Below the pieces are notes generated by a model that saw nothing but the letters and a program-made list of their open reading frames with translations, had not been told where the DNA came from and did no database searches. A program made the translations under genes and the position numbers. Positions 35,239 through 43,983 of a stretch of 64,000 nucleotides of DNA are shown here, piece by piece. The first letter of the stretch is position 1, and each line of letters begins with the position of its first letter. This stretch comes from Scytonematopsis contorta HA4267-MV1 (lineage in GTDB: Bacteria > Cyanobacteriota > Cyanobacteriia > Cyanobacteriales > Nostocaceae): NCBI GenBank assembly GCA_019359035.1, contig JAHHIC010000066.1:186001-250000 (forward strand). The letters run 5' to 3'.

Positions 35239-37752
35239 ATGGCAAAACAGTTAAACCTTCTCTCATCGGGACAGGTCATCACAACAGCCTTACACACGGA
35301 GATGCAAAGGTCTTATTTGGAATATGCCATGAGTGTGATTGTTGGACGTGCGTTACCAGACGTGCGCGACGGTCTCAAACCAGTACATAGGCGTATTCTT
35401 TATGCGATGCATGAGTTGGGCTTAAGTCCCGACAGACCTTTCAGAAAATGCGCCCGTGTTGTAGGGGATGTATTGGGTAAATATCACCCTCACGGTGACC
35501 AATCGGTTTATGATGCTTTGGTGAGATTGGTACAGGAATTTTCTAGCCGCTATCCCCTTTTAGCGGGACATGGAAATTTTGGCAGTGTGGATAATGACCC
35601 ACCAGCGGCAATGCGTTATACCGAGACCCGGCTCTCACCAGTTAGCTACGAGGGGATGCTGTCAGAAATTGGTGAAGAAACGGTGGAATTTACCCCAAAC
35701 TTCGACAATTCCCAGCAAGAACCAGCAGTATTACCAGCGCAATTACCGTTTTTATTACTTAACGGTTGTGCCGGAATTGCTGTGGGGATGGCAACAAATA
35801 TTCCACCCCATAACTTAGGGGAAGTCGTAGATGGGTTAATTGCTTTAATCGATAACCCAGACTTAGCAGACGAAGAATTATTTAAATTAATTCCAGGCCC
35901 AGATTTTCCCACAGGGGGAGAAATAGTTGGCGACACAGGTATTCGGGAAGCCTACACCACGGGTCGGGGTAGTATTGTGTTGCGAGGGGTTGCCCAAATA
36001 GAGGAAATAACACCAACTCGTGGGACAAAACGCCGTTTTGCAATTGTGATAACGGAATTACCCTTTCAAGTAAACAAAGCCGCTTGGATTGAAAAAGTTG
36101 CTGATTTAGTCAACCAAGGTCGCTTGCAAGGAATTTCTGACCTCCGGGATGAAAGTGACCGTGAGGGGATGAGAGTAGTAATTGAACTGAAACGGGACAC
36201 TAATCCCCAAGAAGTTTTAGGAAATATTTATCATCAAACAGCACTACAAACAAACTTTGGTGCAATTTTTCTCGCGATAGTAGAAGGACAACCGCGTCAG
36301 TTGAGCTTGCGGAACCTGTTGTTAGAATTTTTAAGTTTCCGCGAACACACTCTAAATCGCCGTTACAGTTACGAATTAGGCAAAGCAGAAAATCGCTCGC
36401 ATTTGCTGGAAGGATTATTAAAAGCGCTCTCGCAGTTAGACCAAGTGATTGAAATTTTGCGTCGCTCTGCTGATGGTAGCACCGCCAAAATGACCTTACA
36501 AAATCAGTTAGAGTTAACCGAAGTGCAAGCCGATGCTATTTTAGCGATGCCGTTGCGACGTTTGACAAGCTTAGAACAGCAAAATTTACAAAAAGAATTC
36601 CAAGAACTAGCCGAGCAAATTACTCTACTGCGACGCTTGCTGAGCGATAGAAAAGAATTACTCAAAGTACTCAAAAAAGATTTACGCGCACAAAAACGTA
36701 AATTTGGTGACGAACGCAGGACTAAAATTCTCGGAGCTATAACGTCCATTCAGAAAGCAACGGGAGCAGGAGCAACAAAAATTGGAGCAGAGGAAGAAGA
36801 ATTAAAATCCAAAGTTCTCACCCCCAAAGCGGAAGCTCCCGTAGAAGATGCAGTACTAGAATTTACTCAAAGAGGATACGTACGCCGTATCCAGCCCAAC
36901 AAGAAATCTAAGGTTGACAATGGAATTCCAGATAATGACTTTATCAATCAAACTGTAGTAACAGACACAGGTAAAGATATCTTAGTCTTAACTACAGGGG
37001 GTAAAGTTTACCCAGTAAGGATAGGGGATATTCCCGTTATATCGCCACGTTCTTCCAGGGGGACACCATTAATTACTTTACTTTCCAACGCTGCCCGAGA
37101 AACCCAAGAAGGAATTCTAACCCGCTTTTTATTGCCAGAAAACTTAGAAGGCAATGAAATGATTATTCTTAGCAAGCAAGGAAGAGTTAAACGATTGTCG
37201 CTAACTGAATTTGCTGGTATGTCCCGTCGCGGAATTACTATAGCCAAACTCAAAGAAGACGACGAATTATTGATTACACAATTAACTCAACCCGGTCAAC
37301 AGTTAATTTTAGCCACATCAGGTGGACGATTGTTACGTTTTACCATAAACGACGAACAATTATCCGTAATGGGACGCGCTGCAGTTGGTCTCCAAGGAAT
37401 ACGGCTAGGTAAACAACAAGAAATGGCTGGTGCTCTTTGTGCTGCGATTAATCAAAACTTATTGTTGGTTACACAAGATGGATACGCTAAGCAAATGCCT
37501 ATCAACCAACTACCAAAAGGTAATCGGGGTGATTTGGGTGCTCAAATGATTAAATTTAATAGCCCAACCGACTTGGTTGCTTCTATCACACTCGCGACTC
37601 CAAAGGCTGAGGTGGCGCTGGTTACCAATCGAGAACGGGTGATGCGCCTAAATATCGATACAGTACCTGTTTCAAATAAGGATAGTAAAGGCTCTAATGT
37701 TCTCAAGCTCAACCGCGATGAGAAAATTATCAGTGTTTCCGAAATTTATTAA
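35239..37752 (+). CDS. gyrA: Type IIA topoisomerase subunit A (GyrA/ParC family)
   Basis: 837 residues; the A subunit cuts and religates DNA in complex with a GyrB-type ATPase. The winged-helix domain shows [39 protein letters not shown] and the catalytic-Tyr segment [12 protein letters not shown] (Tyr near 124). The tower and coiled-coil gate follow, then a C-terminal beta-pinwheel of about six blades from ~residue 530 ([79 protein letters not shown]). No canonical QRRGGKG GyrA box is visible, so it may be a ParC-like second A subunit rather than true gyrase A. Confidence 0.93.
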   Translation: MAKQLNLLSSGQVITTALHTEMQRSYLEYAMSVIVGRALPDVRDGLKPVHRRILYAMHELGLSPDRPFRKCARVVGDVLGKYHPHGDQSVYDALVRLVQEFSSRYPLLAGHGNFGSVDNDPPAAMRYTETRLSPVSYEGMLSEIGEETVEFTPNFDNSQQEPAVLPAQLPFLLLNGCAGIAVGMATNIPPHNLGEVVDGLIALIDNPDLADEELFKLIPGPDFPTGGEIVGDTGIREAYTTGRGSIVLRGVAQIEEITPTRGTKRRFAIVITELPFQVNKAAWIEKVADLVNQGRLQGISDLRDESDREGMRVVIELKRDTNPQEVLGNIYHQTALQTNFGAIFLAIVEGQPRQLSLRNLLLEFLSFREHTLNRRYSYELGKAENRSHLLEGLLKALSQLDQVIEILRRSADGSTAKMTLQNQLELTEVQADAILAMPLRRLTSLEQQNLQKEFQELAEQITLLRRLLSDRKELLKVLKKDLRAQKRKFGDERRTKILGAITSIQKATGAGATKIGAEEEELKSKVLTPKAEAPVEDAVLEFTQRGYVRRIQPNKKSKVDNGIPDNDFINQTVVTDTGKDILVLTTGGKVYPVRIGDIPVISPRSSRGTPLITLLSNAARETQEGILTRFLLPENLEGNEMIILSKQGRVKRLSLTEFAGMSRRGITIAKLKEDDELLITQLTQPGQQLILATSGGRLLRFTINDEQLSVMGRAAVGLQGIRLGKQQEMAGALCAAINQNLLLVTQDGYAKQMPINQLPKGNRGDLGAQMIKFNSPTDLVASITLATPKAEVALVTNRERVMRLNIDTVPVSNKDSKGSNVLKLNRDEKIISVSEIY

Positions 37753-37776
37753 TTGTAAAAAAATCCCCATCTTTTC

Positions 37777-37993
37777 TTGTGGGATGGGCTTCTAGCCCGT
37801 CCATAAGCAAGGAACTTAAGCAAAGAACTAGCAAGGGCAAGGGCAAGGGCAAGGGTAAGGGCAAGGGCAAGGGCAAGGGCAAGGGCAAGGGCAAGGGCAA
37901 GGGCAAGGGCAAGGGCAAGGGCAAGGGCAAGGGCAAGGGCAAGGGCAAGGGCAAGGGCAAGGGCAAGGGCGGGCAAGGATGCCCACCCCACAA
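37777..37993. repeat. Inverted-end element containing a (GGGCAA)n array
   Basis: It has the same ends as the 6118-6328 element (TTGTGGGATGGGC at left, GCCCACCCCACAA at right, and the same adjacent GGGCTTCTAGCCCGTCC and GGGCGGGCAAGGAT). The interior is about 23 copies of the hexamer GGGCAA (one GGGTAA) at ~37834-37972. The purely repetitive reading frames (GKGKGK, ALALAL) are artefacts. Confidence 0.88.
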
Positions 37994-38194
37994 TATTGAA
38001 GTAGAGGCTAAACATGTTTAGTCTCTACATTGTTGTGTTTACCACAGGTAACCGAGCAGTGCTATATGAGAAGACTTAACACACCGTAAACATTAGATTA
38101 AATTTTTGTAAACATAAGTAGGTGTTATCACACGATATTGCGCTAATAAAAATACAAAAAGGTGTTGCATTGTTGAAAATATTTGTTATATTGG

Positions 38195-38210
38195 TTTACA
38201 TAAGGTTACA
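38195..38210 (+). promoter_or_regulatory. HLR1 box (RpaB-binding site) upstream of hli
   Basis: TTTACATAAGGTTACA matches the HLR1 consensus (two KTTACA half-sites separated by W-W-N-N) at every position. It lies 36 bp before the hli ATG. RpaB binding to HLR1 controls high-light genes in cyanobacteria; occupancy here is inferred. Confidence 0.85.
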
Positions 38211-38246
38211 AAACTTAGCAAACACATTCAGTTTGGAGCGCGAACC

Positions 38247-38429
38247 ATGACTTCTAGCACAACAAAAGTAACAACACCAGTAGTAGAAGACCGTAACGCT
38301 TGGCGTTGGGGCTTTACACCTCAAGCAGAAATCTGGAACGGTCGTTTAGCAATGATTGGCTTTTTATCAGCTGCTTTGATTGAATTGTTCTCCGGTCAAG
38401 GATTCCTACACTTCTGGGGTATTCTTTAA
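38247..38429 (+). CDS. hli: High-light-inducible protein (Hli/Scp)
   Basis: A 60-residue thylakoid protein with one membrane helix that binds chlorophyll and carotenoid and protects photosystem assembly intermediates. The chlorophyll-binding signature [20 protein letters not shown] is complete (ExxNGRxAMxGF), preceded by an N-terminal polar leader with FTPQAE and followed by a short [11 protein letters not shown] tail. ATG start with GGAGCG upstream. A perfect HLR1 site lies in the promoter and a factor-independent terminator follows. Confidence 0.97.
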   Translation: MTSSTTKVTTPVVEDRNAWRWGFTPQAEIWNGRLAMIGFLSAALIELFSGQGFLHFWGIL

Positions 38430-38544
38430 TCCTTGGTTGATTATTTTATCGATTCAGTTCAGCATTAAATGGCTGAAAAGTTAAAGTGTATTTTGAAGCT
38501 GGACTAACCCCAGCAAGTGCAATTTTTAAAATCTAAACAAAATG

Positions 38545-38582
38545 AAACCTGAAGTGATTTAACATTTCAGGTTTTATTTTTT
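38545..38582 (+). terminator. Terminator of hli
   Basis: AAACCTGAAGTG pairs with CATTTCAGGTTT (one mismatch) and is followed by TATTTTTTA. It is 115 bp after the hli stop. Confidence 0.85.
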
Positions 38583-38599
38583 ATATTAGTTCGTAGAGT

Positions 38600-38647
38600 G
38601 ATAAAAAAATAAAAACCTGAGGTGTTATTATCCACTTCAGGTTTTGT
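38600..38647 (-). terminator. Terminator of sigA (opposite strand)
   Basis: AAAACCTGAGGTG pairs with CACTTCAGGTTTT across an 8-nt loop. On the minus strand the stem is followed by TTTATTTTTTT, so it terminates sigA transcription. The stem sequence is nearly the same as the hli terminator, so the two face each other as a duplicated pair. Confidence 0.85.
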
Positions 38648-38724
38648 TTGTATTGTTTTTTATTTGTCAGTTGTCAAATGCTTTTAAAATTTTAAATTTT
38701 AAACAAATGACAAATGAAAAATGA

Positions 38725-39897
38725 TTAACGAATATATTCTTTCAAAACGCTATTACGATTGGGGTGACGTAACTTACGGAGCGCTTTCGCTTCAATTTGA
38801 CGAATACGTTCGCGGGTAACGTTGAAAATTTGTCCGATTTCTTCGAGGGTCTTCATCCGACCGTCGTCTAAACCATAGCGCAGTCTTAATACATCGCGTT
38901 CGCGAGGACTGAGACTATCGAGGACTTTTTCTAGGTCTTCACGCAATAAGTTCTTGGAAACTTGGTCTTCTGGTGTTTCGCCATCGGACTCAATAAAATC
39001 ACCTAATCGTGAGTCTTCTTCTTTACCAATAGGAGTTTCCAAAGAAATCGGTAACTGAGCAGACTTAGCAATAAATCTCAGCTTCTCGATGGTCATTTCC
39101 ATGCGAGTTGCGATTTCTTCTTCTGTGGGTTTGCGACCCATTTCTTGAGATAATAGTTTGGTGGTTTTCTTTATCCGAGAAATTGTCTCGTACAAGTGAA
39201 CCGGTAGGCGGATAGTGCGTGATTGGTCAGCAATTGCGCGTGTAATTGCTTGACGAATCCACCAAGTTGCATAAGTGGAGAACTTGTATCCTTTTTCGTG
39301 GTCAAACTTTTCAGCAGCGCGAATCAAGCCAAGACTACCTTCTTGAATGAGGTCTTGGAATGACAAGCCACGATTCATGTACTTCTTGGCAATTGAAACT
39401 ACAAGACGCAAGTTCGACTGAACCATTTTGTCTTTTGCCCTACGACCCATGTGCAGACGATAACGGAACGCCGGCAAAGGTATTTGTGCAGCCTCTGCCC
39501 ATTCACTGTCTCTGGGTTCTCGTGACAGTTGTTGTGACAGTTTTTCGCGTACTCGTTCTAACTCTAGAAGGTCAGCAATTTTGCGTGCTAGTTCAATTTC
39601 TTCGTCAGCTCGCAATAAACGAATACGACCTATCTCTTGCAAGTAAAGCCTGATAGAATCTTCTGTATAATGCTTTTTCTTGCTCTGGGTTCGACGACGC
39701 GATTTAGCGGCCTTCCCAGACTTGCCATCTTCCTCATCAGACTGAGCCTCTAAAAGCTCGTCTTCTTCGCCTTCATCATCGATTAGTAGGTCTTCTTCTT
39801 CCTGAATAAGAAGTTCGTCCAAACCTATATCAGGCTCACTAATCATCTCTAGGTCAGGCTGATAAATACTGTCTAGTACGGTGTTAGCCTGGTTCAT
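38725..39897 (-). CDS. sigA: Principal RNA polymerase sigma factor (group 1, SigA/RpoD)
   Basis: 390 residues. An acidic N-terminal region 1.1-like part ([20 protein letters not shown]) and a basic patch are followed by region 1.2 ([15 protein letters not shown]), region 2 ([60 protein letters not shown]), region 3 and region 4 ([35 protein letters not shown]). The acidic N-terminus and full region set mark the essential group-1 factor. It is preceded by an unusually long non-coding region. Confidence 0.97.
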   Translation of the reverse strand: MNQANTVLDSIYQPDLEMISEPDIGLDELLIQEEEDLLIDDEGEEDELLEAQSDEEDGKSGKAAKSRRRTQSKKKHYTEDSIRLYLQEIGRIRLLRADEEIELARKIADLLELERVREKLSQQLSREPRDSEWAEAAQIPLPAFRYRLHMGRRAKDKMVQSNLRLVVSIAKKYMNRGLSFQDLIQEGSLGLIRAAEKFDHEKGYKFSTYATWWIRQAITRAIADQSRTIRLPVHLYETISRIKKTTKLLSQEMGRKPTEEEIATRMEMTIEKLRFIAKSAQLPISLETPIGKEEDSRLGDFIESDGETPEDQVSKNLLREDLEKVLDSLSPRERDVLRLRYGLDDGRMKTLEEIGQIFNVTRERIRQIEAKALRKLRHPNRNSVLKEYIR

Positions 39898-41271
39898 GCC
39901 GCGTTCCTCATGCTCCTTGCAGAATCAATTACCAAGATTATATGTTTCCGCATTTAGTATGTTTGCTCTATTCAAGCATTCCATTGCGGGGTAGATGTTA
40001 AGCGAATTTACTTAGACAGTCGATTTTGTAAAAGAGTTTCCTTTATATATAGCGACTCTAAAATTCGTCAACCCACGGAAAACTCCTATAGGTCAATGAA
40101 ATTCACGTAGTGGTGAGTTTTCGAGTTGCCTCAATTGCTGGTAACTTTTTTACTTTATTCAATGCCATTGGTATCGCCTTCGCACACAACCTTTGACAGA
40201 CTCGTCTTCAAAAGGAAGACTCATCTTGCTTAAAAACTTACTACTCCACAAACTGCGAATATCGCTTTTGGGAGATGTTTCAGTAAAGACTGTACCGATT
40301 GTAGCCTGTTTCACAGAAAATGCACTCTTTTTGTGTGGTAACCATAAATTCCTTAAGAGCGGTAAAATTTGTTTTACCAAAAATACACGCAAAACGGAAG
40401 TCATACAGTGAAATTTCTGATAAATTTTTACTGTCGGGGTGGTATGCACATTAGCTTCACAATTAAGTAATCGGTAGATGTCCGATTTCTGCTGCGAATA
40501 CAAGTGTTTGGTTACCATGACAAAATGCATTTCCAGTTTCAAAAGCTAAAAAGTTACATTACGAACATTTTTCACTTACTTAATTAATTAAGTGAGCGAT
40601 AGTTTGCATTTAGTTCCAGTCGGGTGATACTTTAAGACCAAATGATTAAGCCCGGTTATGGAATCGCAAACCTAATTGAGATTTCCTAATTCTAACCAAA
40701 CTTGTTTCTTATGGTAGAGAAATTTCACCGTTAAGGAGCTTGACAAACTCTTTCTATTGTATACATCGATATTTTAATCAATTCAGAAAGGTTTTGGCAT
40801 TGTATTTGAACGAATATTAATCAAATTTCCCAACTTATCCATGAGAAGAATACAATTCGCTCTTGGCTATGGTTATCAGAATTAATACTCTAATGGGCTT
40901 CTAAGCTTTATAACAAAGGTGTTACATCGCTTTGTTGAAGTTGGTTAACTACAATTATGAACTGATATTTCGCAGCTTATATTATGAAGTCCTATAGGCT
41001 TCTTTTTATTTACTGGAATAAAATAATACTGACCACGTACTGTGAAAAAACCTCGTTATATTGCTATGTAGTAAACTTTTGCTAAAGTAAATCATAAAAA
41101 TGATAAAAAAATGAAAATTAATTTGTGATTTGTCTGGATATGGAGAAGTAAAAAGTGAATGAAGTATTCTTTCAAGTTTTTTACCTATTTTTAGATGGTA
41201 TCCTTGTTTGTTTATTTGTGCCATGAGGTGTTGGGGGTCTGCCAAGGTAATTTTGGTGGGTTGTCAGACGT

Positions 41272-41299
41272 GTAGAGACGTTACATGTAACGTCTCTAC
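41272..41299. repeat. Perfect 28-bp palindrome GTAGAGACGTTAC...
   Basis: GTAGAGACGTTACA is followed directly by its exact reverse complement. Family copies are at 16015 and 20452. Confidence 0.85.
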
Positions 41300-41948
41300 A
41301 TTTTGTTGTACCCATCAAAGTATCTATGGGGGATGGTTGGTGAAAATTTGGAAAAAATTTATTGATAATCGAAATCGAAACTTTTAAAGAAGGGTTCGTA
41401 AATTTAGCTAAGTTGTTGTGCTTCTGATTTGTTCTGGAGGGTGAATTTACGAAAGTCTGAAATGTCGAAATGTTGTTTTATTTTCTCTAGGGAAAGTAAA
41501 ATTTATGGATGTGCTAAATAAAACTCCTGATGTGGATGTTGTTATTGGTCATCTGTGTTGCTACAGTCTTTCTTTTAGGAAGAATGACGGTTGGATAATA
41601 GAGATTTGTGGAGATAAAATTTGATTTTTACAGTTAATTACTTTTGGTTGTTATTAGCAAACATTTGGATGATTGAGATTTATTTGGTTACGTAAATTGA
41701 ATAAGATAAATATCATGGGATTTACTTTTTTCTTTAGATAAATATTGGGCTAGGGTTGGGGATGATTTTGATTATCTTTATGAATTTTTGATACCGTCTG
41801 TGTGTTATTACTTAAGTATATATGGGGATATAAGATTTTTTAGAATTGCTCTGGTTGCGGATTATAAGGTAACCCCCTCACAATTTCTTGCAGCAAATAG
41901 ATATTCGTTTATGTATGGTCGTCCCTGCACGTGAAACCCCACCCCCAA

Positions 41949-41974
41949 CCCCCTCCCCCCTGGGGGGGAGGGGG
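41949..41974. repeat. C-rich/G-rich hairpin
   Basis: CCCCCTCCCCCC pairs with GGGGGGAGGGGG across a 2-nt loop. It is related in style to the hairpin at 1170-1196. Confidence 0.65.
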
Positions 41975-41996
41975 CTACGATTTACACACAAGCTTT

Positions 41997-42225
41997 GATA
42001 TTACTTCTCCCTCATTTTCCTAATCCCACTCATCCTCACTCATCATCACTCATCCTCACTCATCTTCCTAATCCCCTCATCTTCCTAATCCTCACTCATC
42101 TTCCTAATCCCACTCATCCTCACTCATCATCACTCATCTTCCTAATCCCACTCATTCTCACTCATCATCACTCATCCTCGCTCATCTTCCTAATCCCCTC
42201 ATCTCCCTAATCCTCCTCATCTTAA
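41997..42225. repeat. ACTCATC / TTCCTAATC degenerate tandem array
   Basis: A mosaic of TCCTCACTCATC, ATCACTCATC and TTCCTAATCCC units covers ~230 bp, ending 65 bp before the antitoxin gene stop codon. Confidence 0.75.
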
Positions 42226-42289
42226 GAACTGAGCGGGGCAAGAGAAAGACCACCCCACAAGAGAAGAAGTTATTGTGCTTCTTTTTTAG

Positions 42290-42604
42290 TTAGCTGGCAA
42301 TAGCAATATCGTTATCACTATCATCCTCGTCTAAGCCAAATTTTTCGTACAATTGGTTAACGGATTGAGGCTCGATAGTTTTTTGTTTGGCACGTTGCAA
42401 AGCTGCGAATAAGCGAGTTGAATTTGCTGGAAAACGAAGTAAATAAAGGGTTTCCAGTAAACTATCGAGTTCCGTCTCAGAAATCAATACAACATTTTTT
42501 CCATCTGGTCGGTTAATTATAACTACTTCGCTATTTTCAATAACTTGATTGCAAATGCTCTCTAAATTTTTGGTGGCTTCTTCTGATGTAATTTTTATCG
42601 ACAT
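42290..42604 (-). CDS. Phd/YefM-type antitoxin
   Basis: The start is placed at ATG 42604 (MSIKITSEEATKNLESICNQ) with GGGGA 9 nt upstream; the track's longer version runs back into the toxin gene. 104 residues: a YefM-like DNA-binding N-terminus, then VIINRPDGKNVVLISETELD and SLLETLYLLRFPANSTRLF, typical of antitoxins that neutralise YoeB/RelE-fold toxins. It lies downstream of the toxin gene (37 bp gap), the reverse of the usual yefM-yoeB order. The acidic tail (DEDDSDNDIAIAS) is longer than in the family I know. Confidence 0.88.
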   Translation of the reverse strand: MSIKITSEEATKNLESICNQVIENSEVVIINRPDGKNVVLISETELDSLLETLYLLRFPANSTRLFAALQRAKQKTIEPQSVNQLYEKFGLDEDDSDNDIAIAS

Positions 42605-42641
42605 AATAAATCCCCAGCTAATTTTTATAGTTTTTAATATC

Positions 42642-42929
42642 TTATTCGTAGTGATATCGGGCTTTAAGAAAATCAATTCGGTTATCGTAAACTAAATAAA
42701 CGAGTCGATGTTCTTGATTGATACGACGCGACCAGCACCCAGAATACTCATATTTTAACTGCTCTGGCTTACCGATGCCTTCAAGCGGTTGTCGTAAAGT
42801 TTCTTTGACTATTTTAAGTATACGAAGTGCGATTTTTCGGTCTTTGTCAACCCAATATTCTAAGTCTTCTAGAAACTCTGGCTGAAATACAGCTTCGCGT
42901 TCTTGTTTAATGTCATCCTCAGCACCCAT
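42642..42929 (-). CDS. YoeB/Txe-family mRNA-interferase toxin
   Basis: The start is set at ATG 42929 (MGAEDDIKQEREAVFQPEFL), 95 residues. The RelE-fold core is well preserved: EDLEYWVDKDRKIALRILKI, PLEGIGKPEQLKYEYSGCWS, RRINQEHRLVYLV and the C-terminal ARYHYE that carries the catalytic His/Tyr in YoeB. Known members cut mRNA at the ribosomal A site. It looks full length and potentially active. It precedes its antitoxin on the same strand, so toxin-first order raises the question of how the antitoxin is kept in excess. Confidence 0.9.
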   Translation of the reverse strand: MGAEDDIKQEREAVFQPEFLEDLEYWVDKDRKIALRILKIVKETLRQPLEGIGKPEQLKYEYSGCWSRRINQEHRLVYLVYDNRIDFLKARYHYE

Positions 42930-43067
42930 AGATTTAGAACTTTTCGAGCATATTTTCAATTTAATGCTCAATTTACAAATCAGTAAAGTCAATTTGTATA
43001 AATCCTAACCTAATATAACCAAACTTTCTGTCCAAAGTATCTACTCAAATTGGAATTTTTCCTGCAC

Positions 43068-43139
43068 TCTGAGTGCTCGACATCAATATAAAATATAAAA
43101 ACAAACAGTTTGTCTACCAGGAGGATGGTTTACATAGGT
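43068..43139 (-). pseudogene. 72-bp fossil of a second nuclease-helicase gene copy
   Basis: On the minus strand it decodes roughly as TYVNHPPGRQTVCF, and after a 6-bp insertion as IDVEHSE. This aligns with TYVNHALGKQAVCFCIDVEHSE of the intact helicase (45105-45178), with about 80 percent nucleotide identity by eye and the same orientation. No other helicase sequence flanks it. It lies just downstream of the desulfurase remnant. Confidence 0.75.
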
Positions 43140-43173
43140 TTAAATTTTCTTTTAAGTAATATCGATAGCTGCT

Positions 43174-43978
43174 TTATAAATACAAAGCCTTGCGTGTTGA
43201 GCTAACAGATGAAGAGAGAATTTCTGATGCTAATTCTATTTCTTCTAAAGTTGTGAATTTTCCGATACCAATACGTAATGCTCCTTCGATTAATTCTGGT
43301 GTTAAATTCATTGCAGTAAGAACATGAGAAGGGGTTTCGACACCTGACGAGCAAGCAGAACTCGTAGAAATAGCTAGAGAGTGACGAACTCTAGCAATAA
43401 TCGCGCTGTTGGGAACATCAGGGATAGAGATATGTAGATTTCCTACTAGGCGGCAATTAACATCACCATTGACTACTAAACCAGGAATTTTCTCGAAAAG
43501 TAAGCTTTGTAATTTATCTCGAAGCTTGGTGATCGCTTTTTCATCTTCTTCCATTTCCAGTAACCGCAAGCGACAAGCTTCTCCTAAACCAACGATACCA
43601 GGGACGTTAAGAGTTCCAGACCTTAACCCTTTTTGATGACCGCCACCAAATAAAATAGGCTTTAGGTGATGTCCTTTTCTTACAATTAACGCACCTGAGC
43701 CTTTTGCTGCATATAATTTATGGGCAGAAATCGCTAGGTAAGTAATTCCCCATTCTTCAAAATTAACAGGGATTTTCCCCACGGCTTGGGAAGCGTCACA
43801 CAAAAAAGGGGTGTTATACTTTTTCGCAATTTGTCCAGCTTCTGCGATTGGGTAAATATTTCCAATTTCGTTATTAGCTGCCATTACGCAAAGCAGTGAT
43901 AATCCAGATGCACATCACATACTTTTTCTAAGTGTTCTAAGTCTAACTACCTTTTGAATCAACTTGGAGGCTGATAAT
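43174..43978 (-). pseudogene. dndA: DndA-like cysteine desulfurase, 5'-truncated and frameshifted
   Basis: The 236-residue open part (from 43884) covers the C-terminal ~60 percent of a ~380-residue NifS/IscS-fold enzyme: VMAANNEIGNI, the PLP-Lys segment ISAHKLYAAKGSG and the active-site Cys loop STSSACSSGVETPSHVL. RIGIGKFTT at the end recalls the DndA branch that supplies sulfur for DNA phosphorothioation. Beyond the annotated start, homology continues in two shifted frames (LDLEHLEKVCDVHLD at 43902-43946, LQVDSKG at 43949-43969), each separated by an apparent 1-bp deletion. The first ~110 codons are absent and the helicase stop lies about 6-15 bp away. Non-functional as it stands. Confidence 0.82.
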
Positions 43979-43983
43979 TTGAG

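Larger units (their letters stand above)
39898..42289. other. 2.4-kb gene desert upstream of sigA
   Basis: No convincing gene is visible. The 127-residue ORF at 40159-40542 and the 79-residue ORF at 41006-41245 have unrecognisable composition and no conserved motifs. A 39-codon ATG ORF (41505-41624, MDVLNKTPDVDVVIGHLCCY...) is the best small candidate but weak. Repeats present are the perfect GTAGAGACGTTAC palindrome at 41272-41299, a C/G-rich hairpin at 41949-41974 and a CTCATC-type array at 41997-42225. No cloverleaf or known RNA consensus was recognised by eye. Confidence 0.6.

Noticed and set aside
37730-38021. ORFs of Gly-Lys, Ala-Leu and Pro-Leu repeats
   Set aside because: Direct translation of GGGCAA hexamers.
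40159-40542. 127-residue minus-strand ORF in the sigA upstream region
   Set aside because: No recognisable motif, irregular composition and no ribosome-binding site; likely chance ORF in non-coding DNA.
41006-41245. 79-residue minus-strand ORF
   Set aside because: TTG start, low-complexity Phe-rich end, no recognisable motif; not supportable.
41505-41624. 39-codon ORF in the gene desert
   Set aside because: It has an ATG and a weak upstream AGGGAAAG, but nothing else distinguishes it from chance; mentioned only within the desert entry.
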